Assembly: GCA_020853455.1 (NCBI GenBank)
Contig: JADYYV010000013.1
Span: 1-11,981, forward strand
Reading direction: 5' to 3'
Source: Alphaproteobacteria bacterium
GTDB lineage: Bacteria > Pseudomonadota > Alphaproteobacteria > Micavibrionales > UBA2020
DNA length: 11,981 nt
Part shown: positions 7,186-11,981 of the stretch, piece by piece
How the letters are laid out: the number at the start of each line of letters is the position of its first letter
Numbering within the stretch: the first letter of the stretch is position 1
Program-made: the position numbers and the translations under genes
The notes under the pieces: generated by a model
Seen by the model: the letters and a program-made list of their open reading frames with translations, nothing else
What the model was told of the DNA's origin: nothing
Database searches by the model: none

Positions 7186-8334
7186 TTATTTTTTGACGAC
7201 GCGCGCGCCGGTCGATCCGAGCGCGATCACGCGTTCCAGCACTTCATCGGCTTTTTGCACGGTCGCGACCGGACCCAGCTTCACGCGGTAAAGCGTTTTG
7301 CCGCGCACATTGATCGGGTCAATCTGCACGGGTGCGATGCCTTTCAGGTCGCGCTGCAATTTTTCGGCGTTCGCGCGCACGGCGAAAGCACCAGCCTGCA
7401 CAAACAGCCCGGTCGGCGCGACGGGTTCCTGCTCTACCACGGGTGCCGGCATGAAACGTCCTTCCTCGACGCGGCCGCTGGCCATGCTGGCGGGCATGTC
7501 GCCCATTTCATCATCGCGCAGGGTTGAACCGTTATTATAGCTGGGGCGCGACGGCGCGACATAAGCGGGTGTGCTGCTGTAATTCTGGCGCGCGGGCGGC
7601 GCGGAAGAAGGCGCGGCCAGTTCCTCGACCGTGATGGTCGGCGTCTGGAGGCTTTCCGGCAGGCTTGTATCATTCGCTGCGACGCGGGTCGGGCGCATAT
7701 CGGACATGCTTGCGTCATCCGAACGGGCTGATATCTGTGTTGCCACAGGGCGCGCATTTTCCATCCGCTCCAGATCCGCCATCGTCAGGCGCGAGGTATC
7801 CATGCCGCGCTTGGCGGCTTCGGACATCTGCTTGCTTTCGCGCGTCAACACCTCAAGCCGCACGCGCGCCGTGCCCTTGCCGATGAATCCCAGCAGCTCG
7901 GCCGCGCGATTTGACACGTCAATGATGCGGCCGTGGGCAAACGGGCCGCGATCATTGATGCGCACGACGACAGAGCGGCCGTTTTCAAGGTTGGTGACGC
8001 GCACAAGCGACGGCATCTGCAGGGTGCGGTGCGCGGCTGTCAGTTCATGCTGGTCGTAACGCTCGCCGTTTGCGGTGCGCTTGCCGTGGAAATCCGGGCC
8101 GTACCATGACGCGATGCCGGTTTCGGTCATCCGAAAATCTTCAGTCGGATAATACCAGACAGAGCCGACGCGGTAGGGCTTGCCGATCTTGTAAGTCCCC
8201 GCATTTTCCTGCTGGCCGGGCCAGTTGACCTTTTTCGCCCAATGCGACATCAGCTGGCTTTCCGCGCAGCCTGTCAGCAGCAAAATCCCGAAAACCGGGA
8301 GTGCCAGGTTGAAAAAACGATGCAGCGCGTTCAT
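7186..8334 (-). CDS. rlpA: RlpA-family septal ring lytic transglycosylase, SPOR-domain lipoprotein
   Basis: A 382-residue lipoprotein. The signal peptide ends in the lipobox LTGC (20-23); the residue after the cysteine is Ala, so outer-membrane sorting is expected. The double-psi beta-barrel domain (about 71-165) contains ASWYGPDFHGKRTANGE, AAHRTL and INDRGPFAHGRIIDVS, including the conserved histidine and aspartate of RlpA. A long low-complexity linker rich in Pro, Ser, Ala and Met spans about 170-305. The C-terminal 75 residues form a SPOR domain (starting near FVQAGAFAVRANAEKL), which binds denuded glycan at the division site. Family knowledge: Pseudomonas aeruginosa RlpA cuts glycan lacking stem peptides; other RlpA proteins may lack this activity. 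GGAAGG is about ten bases before the ATG. Its partners in the neighbourhood, DacA and MltB, also act on the wall. Confidence 0.95.
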   Translation of the reverse strand: MNALHRFFNLALPVFGILLLTGCAESQLMSHWAKKVNWPGQQENAGTYKIGKPYRVGSVWYYPTEDFRMTETGIASWYGPDFHGKRTANGERYDQHELTAAHRTLQMPSLVRVTNLENGRSVVVRINDRGPFAHGRIIDVSNRAAELLGFIGKGTARVRLEVLTRESKQMSEAAKRGMDTSRLTMADLERMENARPVATQISARSDDASMSDMRPTRVAANDTSLPESLQTPTITVEELAAPSSAPPARQNYSSTPAYVAPSRPSYNNGSTLRDDEMGDMPASMASGRVEEGRFMPAPVVEQEPVAPTGLFVQAGAFAVRANAEKLQRDLKGIAPVQIDPINVRGKTLYRVKLGPVATVQKADEVLERVIALGSTGARVVKK

Positions 8335-8412
8335 GAATTTGCAACCTTCCGAATGCAGTTTTTAAGTCTCTGGAGAATAGCCAATTCGGGTGCCGATGGC
8401 TAGGTTTTATGC
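8335..8412. other. Intergenic region between mltB and rlpA
   Basis: This 78-base gap holds the rlpA ribosome binding site (GGAAGG) near its left end. On the minus strand, just after the mltB stop, GCCATCGG can pair with CCGA and TGGC across a three-base loop with a two-base bulge, but no T-tract follows, so I do not call a terminator. No promoter with two good hexamers is visible for rlpA, although the gap is the longest in the minus-strand series and is the natural place for one. Confidence 0.4.
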
Positions 8413-9387
8413 CTATTTGACGCGATCCGCCAAGGTGCTGACGGCCGAGGCGAAATAGGAGGATTTATTCCATTTAAGCAGCGTCCGATAGTTTTCATAT
8501 ACCAAAAAAGCCGTTGTCCCCTCGCCGTTGGGCTGGACGACCGACGCCATATATTCGCCCTCGAACGGCACAGGCTTGCCGTTTTCAAGGCGGATGCCCT
8601 TGTCATGCCATTGCTGGATGGTTTGCGTATTGTTCACGCCCAGCAATGACCGGTCTATGCTGTGCGGAACCGTAACCCGGCGCCCCCAGACAGCGCCCTT
8701 TTTCCAGCCGCTTTGCGACAGGTAATTCGCGGCCGAGGCAAACACATCGGCCTCCGTCGTCCAGATATCGCGTTTGCCGTCCTTGTTGAAATCGACGGCG
8801 AATTTCAGGAAGCTGGAGGGCATGAACTGGCTCTGCCCCATCGCGCCCGCCCATGAGCCCTTCATTTTGGCATGGCTGATATGTTCCGCGTCCAGAATAT
8901 GCAGCGCCTTGAACAGCTCGCCCCGGAAATAATCGCTGCGGCGGCCGTCATAGGCCAGCGTTGCCAGCGCGTTCACGACATCGAAACCGCCGGTATTCGT
9001 GCCATAGCTTGTTTCAATGCCCCACAGGGCGACGATGAATTGTTTATCGACGCCATATGTCTCCTCGACCCTTTGCAGCGTCTTGCGGAAATAGGCCATT
9101 TTCGCGCGGCCTTTTTGCACGCGGTCGGGGTTCACAGCCTTGGCCAGATATGCGTCGATCGTCACGGTGCCTTCCGGCTGCTTGCGGTCAAGCTCAAGGA
9201 TGCGGGGAATAGGCTGCAGCGTATCGGGCAGCGCGCGGGCGATCGTATCCGCCGATACCTTTTGGCTGGCAGCCTCCACGCGCAGTTCCTTGAGCCACGA
9301 TTTAAAATCCTGCGTCGCCGCAGACGCCGGCAAGGACGAGAAGCCGATGGTAAAAGCAGCCAGCGCCGCGCAAATCATGAATCGCAA
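8413..9387 (-). CDS. mltB: Lytic murein transglycosylase, MltB family
   Basis: A 324-residue family-3 (SLT_2) lytic transglycosylase that cleaves MurNAc-GlcNAc bonds with 1,6-anhydro product formation in the periplasm. The catalytic glutamate is E125 in WGIETSYG (122-129). The motif SWAGAMGQSQFMPSSF (178-193) is diagnostic. DFNKDGKRDIW (199-209) followed by SAANYL corresponds to the EF-hand-like calcium loop of E. coli MltB/Slt35. A signal peptide (about 1-23, ending SLPASA) has no lipobox cysteine, so this is a soluble or SltB1-like form. The TTG at 9385-9387 is preferred over the ATG three codons later: AGGGG lies seven bases before TTG but sixteen before ATG, and only the TTG form has an arginine in the signal n-region. 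No C-terminal peptidoglycan-binding domain is present. The gene probably has its own promoter and stands apart from the tighter operon. Confidence 0.92.
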   Translation of the reverse strand: MRFMICAALAAFTIGFSSLPASAATQDFKSWLKELRVEAASQKVSADTIARALPDTLQPIPRILELDRKQPEGTVTIDAYLAKAVNPDRVQKGRAKMAYFRKTLQRVEETYGVDKQFIVALWGIETSYGTNTGGFDVVNALATLAYDGRRSDYFRGELFKALHILDAEHISHAKMKGSWAGAMGQSQFMPSSFLKFAVDFNKDGKRDIWTTEADVFASAANYLSQSGWKKGAVWGRRVTVPHSIDRSLLGVNNTQTIQQWHDKGIRLENGKPVPFEGEYMASVVQPNGEGTTAFLVYENYRTLLKWNKSSYFASAVSTLADRVK

Positions 9388-9394
9388 TGAAATT

Positions 9395-9400
9395 CCCCTT
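9395..9400 (-). promoter_or_regulatory. Ribosome binding site deciding the TTG start of mltB
   Basis: On the minus strand AAGGGG is followed by seven bases and then TTG. The in-frame ATG at 9376-9378 would have a sixteen-base spacing, too far for efficient initiation. Confidence 0.65.
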
Positions 9401-9409
9401 TTCGTGTTT

Positions 9410-9439
9410 ATTTTAAAGAAGTTAGGTGCACAAAGTCAA
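9410..9439 (-). promoter_or_regulatory. Candidate sigma-70-type promoter for mltB
   Basis: The minus strand reads TTGACT (9434-9439), an 18-base spacer and TAAAAT (9410-9415); each hexamer matches the consensus at five of six positions. Transcription would begin around 9403, leaving a leader of about 16 bases that contains the AAGGGG site. This is pattern matching only, but position and spacing are good. Confidence 0.5.
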
Positions 9440-9495
9440 ACATCAATAACGCGCCGTTGCCCCCTTGTTTCAGGTATTGTAAAAACAGTCAGCAC

Positions 9496-11193
9496 ATGGA
9501 TACAGCATTGAAAATTCTGATCGTCGGCGGTTACGGCACGTTTGGTGGCCGGCTTGTCGATTTGTTGAAAAATGAAAGCGGCCTCACGCTGGTCGTGTCG
9601 GGCCGGTCGCTGGAGCGCGCGCAGAAATTCTGCGCCGACCGCCCTGATGCCCGCGCCGTGCTTGTGCCCGCCGTCTTTGACCGCGAAGGAGACCTTGCCG
9701 AACAACTGGGCAGGTTGCAGCCGCAGATCGTCGTGGATGCCAGCGGACCGTTTCAGGGATATGGCGCGACCCGCTATAGCCTGATCGAAGCCTGCATCGC
9801 CCACAAACTGCATTACCTCGACCTTGCGGATGGCGCGGAATTTGTGGCGGGCGTATCACAGTTTGACCGCGCGGCGCAGGATGCGGGAGTCTTTATTTTT
9901 TCCGGTGTTTCCAGTTTTCCGGTGCTGACCATCGCCGCCGTGAAAAAACTGTCGGAGAACATGCAAAAGATCACGACCATCCGGGGCGGCATCGCGCCGT
10001 CCCCTTTTGCAGGGGTCGGCACAAACGTCCTGCGCGCGATTGCCGGTTATTCGGGACAGCCCATGCCGATACGCCGCAACGGCGGTACACGGGTGTCATA
10101 TCCGATGACCGAGTCCATGCGCTATACCATCGCGCCGCCGGGTTACGTGCCCGTCAGGAACCTGCATTTCTCGCTCGTCGATGTGCCGGATTTGCGGGCA
10201 TTGCCCGCATTGTGGCCCGATGTGCAGGAAGCCTGGATGGGCGCAGGGCCGGTGCCGGAAATTCTGCACCGCGCGCTGAACTTTTTCGCATGGCTTGTGC
10301 GGCTGAAAATAGTGCCGACAATCCTGCCGCTCGCGCCACTCATGGAATTCGTCATGCGCCATATCAGTTGGGGCGAACATCGGGGTGGCATGTTCGTCGA
10401 GGTGACGGGCGAAGACGCAAAGGGCGCGCCCCTGAAAAGATCATGGCATCTGCTGGCCGAACGACAGGACGGGCCGATGATCCCGTCGATGGCCGTCGAA
10501 GCGGTGATCCGCAAATTTGCGGCTGGCCAAAAGATAGAAACAGGCGCGCGCACGCCCGAACTGACGCTGGAGGAATATAGCCAGCTGTTTCGCACACGCG
10601 CCATTTATACCGGCCTGCGCGAAGACCTCCCCCTCGTCCCCGCACCGCTTTACAAGCGACATCTGGGCACAGCATGGGAAATGCTGCCGCCTGAAATACG
10701 CACCATGCACGATTTTGAATCTTTTGCGGCGGCCGAAGGCGTTGCGACCGTTACGCGCGGTCACGGCTTGCTGTCCCGTCTTGCCTGCTGGCTGATGCGG
10801 TTTCCGCCCGCAGGGGAAAATGTGCCGCTCACGGTAAAGTTCGCGGTGCGCAACGGTGTCGAAGCATGGACACGCGATTTTGCGGGACATCGCTTCACCA
10901 GTCGGCAGTATGAAGGCCGTGGACGATCCGTGCGCCTGATCGTGGAGAAATTCGGGCCGCTGCGCTTCAGCATGGCGTTGGTGCCGGACGGAAACCGCCT
11001 GAACCTCGTCCTGCGCCGCTGGTCGGCATTCGGCATTCCGTTGCCGATGTGGCTATGTGTAAAAACGGAATCCTATGAAATGGCGGAGGATGGCAATTTC
11101 CATTTCAACGTCCGCATCTGGCATCCGCTGACCGGCCCGATCGTGCATTACCAAGGCAGGCTGAAACCCGTCACAGGCGGTATTTCCCCCTAA
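9496..11193 (+). CDS. Saccharopine dehydrogenase-like NAD(P)-binding domain fused to DUF4166
   Basis: A 565-residue cytoplasmic protein with two parts. Residues 1 to about 370 resemble saccharopine dehydrogenase-type oxidoreductases: the Rossmann loop is ILIVGGYGTFGG (7-18), followed by an SGRSLERA segment at the second strand and VVDASGPFQGYG. Residues about 385-560 match the DUF4166 pattern (LYKRHLG, LPPEIRTMHDF, a beta-rich stretch with RQYEGRG, and a C-terminal IVHYQGRLKP). Substrate and pathway are unknown; lysine metabolism should not be assumed. A hydrophobic segment lies at about residues 255-285 (ALNFFAWLVRLKIVPTILPL), possibly membrane-contacting. The ATG at 9496 is preferred to an in-frame TTG at 9457 because the residues between do not belong to the fold. 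No Shine-Dalgarno precedes either; a weak TTGCCC-17-TAAAAA pair (9457-9485) would give an almost leaderless transcript. It diverges from mltB. Confidence 0.85.
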   Translation: MDTALKILIVGGYGTFGGRLVDLLKNESGLTLVVSGRSLERAQKFCADRPDARAVLVPAVFDREGDLAEQLGRLQPQIVVDASGPFQGYGATRYSLIEACIAHKLHYLDLADGAEFVAGVSQFDRAAQDAGVFIFSGVSSFPVLTIAAVKKLSENMQKITTIRGGIAPSPFAGVGTNVLRAIAGYSGQPMPIRRNGGTRVSYPMTESMRYTIAPPGYVPVRNLHFSLVDVPDLRALPALWPDVQEAWMGAGPVPEILHRALNFFAWLVRLKIVPTILPLAPLMEFVMRHISWGEHRGGMFVEVTGEDAKGAPLKRSWHLLAERQDGPMIPSMAVEAVIRKFAAGQKIETGARTPELTLEEYSQLFRTRAIYTGLREDLPLVPAPLYKRHLGTAWEMLPPEIRTMHDFESFAAAEGVATVTRGHGLLSRLACWLMRFPPAGENVPLTVKFAVRNGVEAWTRDFAGHRFTSRQYEGRGRSVRLIVEKFGPLRFSMALVPDGNRLNLVLRRWSAFGIPLPMWLCVKTESYEMAEDGNFHFNVRIWHPLTGPIVHYQGRLKPVTGGISP

Positions 11194-11206
11194 AATTCAG
11201 CTATTT

Positions 11207-11244
11207 AATGCGGCTCAAGCGGAAACATTGATATTAACCGCATT
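11207..11244. repeat. Seven-base inverted repeat upstream of tRNA-Ser
   Basis: AATGCGG (11207-11213) and CCGCATT (11238-11244) are perfect reverse complements separated by 24 bases. They lie after the stop of the DUF4166 gene and end two bases before the tRNA promoter's -10 element. No T-tract follows. It could be a chance match, a weak hairpin at the mRNA end, or a protein-binding site. Confidence 0.3.
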
Positions 11245-11246
11245 CC

Positions 11247-11252
11247 TATAGT
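11247..11252 (+). promoter_or_regulatory. Candidate -10 element of the tRNA-Ser promoter
   Basis: TATAGT matches TATAAT at five of six positions and lies 15 bases before the mature tRNA 5' end. No good -35 hexamer stands 16-18 bases upstream; TTGATA at 11228-11233 is only 13 bases away. Confidence is limited by this. Confidence 0.35.
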
Positions 11253-11266
11253 AAAACATGGCCTAC

Positions 11267-11356
11267 GGATGGGTGGCCGAGTGGTTTATGGCTCTAGTCT
11301 TGAAAACTAGCGTGGGCGTAAGTTCACCGTGAGTTCGAATCTCACCCCATCCGCCA
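11267..11356 (+). tRNA. tRNA-Ser (anticodon UGA)
   Basis: A complete cloverleaf. The acceptor stem GGATGGG (11267-11273) pairs with CCCATCC (11346-11352), followed by the discriminator G and an encoded CCA (11354-11356). The D arm closes with GCC/GGC. The anticodon stem CTAGT/ACTAG encloses the loop CTTGAAA with anticodon TGA at 11301-11303, reading UCA and, with modification, other UCN codons. A long variable arm with its own stem (GTGGGC and GTTCAC around GTAA) is the mark of a serine tRNA. The T arm GTGAG-TTCGAAT-CTCAC is perfect. No integrase or prophage sequence lies next to it in this window, so there is no sign of use as an attachment site here. Confidence 0.97.
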
Positions 11357-11417
11357 CCCCCTGCCCGACAATCTTCCTAGATAATACCCGCGCCCGCCGT
11401 TACACTTGAAACGGGAC

Positions 11418-11422
11418 AGGAG
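11418..11422 (+). promoter_or_regulatory. Strong ribosome binding site of the secreted hypothetical protein
   Basis: AGGAG lies six bases upstream of the ATG at 11429, the best-placed Shine-Dalgarno on the + strand here, and it fixes that start. A GATAAT sequence at 11380-11385 could be a -10 element but has no recognisable -35. Confidence 0.65.
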
Positions 11423-11428
11423 TTTTCG

Positions 11429-11981
11429 ATGCTTCAATTTTTGACCGTAGTTATTTTATGCCTCGCGCTGCAGGCAATGCCCGCGCAGGCGGAAACACCT
11501 GCGGCGGAACAAAAAAGCGCACCGGCTCCCGCGCCCGAAGCGAAAAAAAGCCCCACCATCAACCTGTATGTACCGCCCGAAGCCGCGAAAGCTGAAGAAA
11601 TTTATGACGGCATCGTCAAAAACCTGACCAAGGAACAGCAGGACCTGATCAAGGCCTATGAAAGCGATTTCGCCAAGACCGCCGATGTGGAAATGCAGAT
11701 CGCATCCACCGCGCTAAAACTTAAATACTGCTCCGAACATGACAGCGCGATTGCGAAAAACCCGGGAAAATATACGTCAAACTTCAATATCTACCGCAAC
11801 CAGCTGCAGGCGCGGCAGCGCGACGAACGGCTGAAGATCCGCAAGCGGCAGATGGAGGAGATCACGTTCATCGACCAGAAAACGCTCGACGGGCATTTTG
11901 ATTATACGGCGAACCTTGTGTTTCAGGTCGGCTTCCAGATCGTGAAAATGAATTACGAGAAAGGCGAGTTCAAGAAAACGG
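11429..11981 (+). CDS. Secreted hypothetical protein of unrecognised family, 3' end missing
   Basis: The frame is open from the ATG at 11429 to the window edge, giving 184 residues of an unfinished protein. Residues 1-21 look like a signal peptide (a hydrophobic core, then AMPAQA with likely cleavage after residue 21), although the n-region carries no Lys or Arg. Residues 22-43 form an Ala/Pro/Glu/Lys-rich linker. The remainder is highly charged and probably mainly helical, with a single cysteine outside the signal (C101), a basic patch around 128-140 (RQRDERLKIRKRQ) and a more hydrophobic segment near 160-173 (TANLVFQVGFQIVK). I do not recognise a family. Codon choice resembles that of the neighbouring genes, so there is no sign of recent transfer. 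It is probably periplasmic; no function can be assigned. Identification as a real gene rests on the Shine-Dalgarno, the signal peptide and the long open frame. Confidence 0.8.
   Translation, partial: MLQFLTVVILCLALQAMPAQAETPAAEQKSAPAPAPEAKKSPTINLYVPPEAAKAEEIYDGIVKNLTKEQQDLIKAYESDFAKTADVEMQIASTALKLKYCSEHDSAIAKNPGKYTSNFNIYRNQLQARQRDERLKIRKRQMEEITFIDQKTLDGHFDYTANLVFQVGFQIVKMNYEKGEFKKT

Noticed and set aside
6433..7527. 364-codon open frame on the + strand spanning dacA and part of rlpA
   Set aside because: Same type of shadow; composition is very rich in Arg, His and Gly, with no motif, and it crosses a real gene boundary.
8380..8405. Possible intrinsic terminator after mltB
   Set aside because: The minus strand forms at best a bulged eight-pair stem, and the following bases (TATTCTCC) are not a T-tract.
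9457..9495. TTG start 13 codons upstream of ATG 9496 for the oxidoreductase
   Set aside because: The extra residues include two cysteines and do not resemble the start of a Rossmann domain. No ribosome site precedes the TTG, and the beta strand of the fold begins naturally after ATG 9496.
11267..11428. tRNA-Ser 3' end as an attachment site of an integrated element
   Set aside because: No integrase, no second copy of the tRNA 3' end and no compositional break are visible in the 625 bases that follow. The next gene has codon use like its neighbours.
1..11981. Mobile element, CRISPR array, defence or toxin-antitoxin system
   Set aside because: I looked for transposase, integrase, nuclease and antitoxin-like proteins and for spaced direct repeats and found none; every long frame is accounted for by housekeeping genes or by the two poorly known + strand genes.

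Overview
The window looks like an ordinary chromosomal stretch of an alphaproteobacterium. The evidence is a moderately high G+C content, alphaproteobacterial-style proteins (a zinc-less MetG, a delta' subunit with degenerate ATPase motifs, an RlpA with a SPOR domain), and above all the gene order rlpA-dacA-tmk-holB-metG-tatD-MBL hydrolase, which I recognise from many alphaproteobacteria. I cannot name the genus. I see no phage genes, transposases, insertion sequences, CRISPR array or toxin/defence cassette. Coding density is very high and no gene-free stretch exceeds 300 bases.

Layout. At the left edge, the 3' part of an aminopeptidase N gene (pepN) runs on the + strand to base 975. Its stop codon directly abuts the stop codon of the opposite-strand cluster. 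From 9387 down to 976 there are eight genes in a row on the minus strand: an MltB-family lytic transglycosylase, the lipoprotein RlpA, a D-Ala-D-Ala carboxypeptidase (PBP5/6 family), thymidylate kinase, DNA polymerase III delta', methionyl-tRNA synthetase, a TatD-type metal hydrolase and a PhnP-like MBL-fold hydrolase. From dacA to the MBL gene the neighbours overlap or lie 2-8 bases apart (tmk/holB 8-bp overlap, metG/tatD 1-bp, tatD/MBL 4-bp), so this looks like one translationally coupled operon. rlpA lies 18 bases upstream of dacA, and mltB is separated from rlpA by 78 bases.

The cluster joins periplasmic peptidoglycan remodelling (MltB and RlpA cutting glycan, DacA trimming peptide stems, SPOR targeting to the septum) with cytoplasmic DNA precursor supply and replication (Tmk, HolB), translation (MetG) and two housekeeping metal hydrolases. 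A shared link to growth and division is an inference from context.

Right of the divergent intergenic region (9388-9495), the + strand carries a two-domain protein (saccharopine dehydrogenase-like Rossmann domain plus DUF4166), a complete tRNA-Ser(UGA) with encoded CCA, and the 5' part of a secreted protein of unknown family that runs off the right end.

Two genes, holB and mltB, are best explained by TTG start codons, each supported by a well-placed Shine-Dalgarno sequence. I did not find a convincing undescribed system. The points most worth checking are the unrecognised secreted protein, the DUF4166 fusion, the terminator-free convergent junction and the TTG starts.
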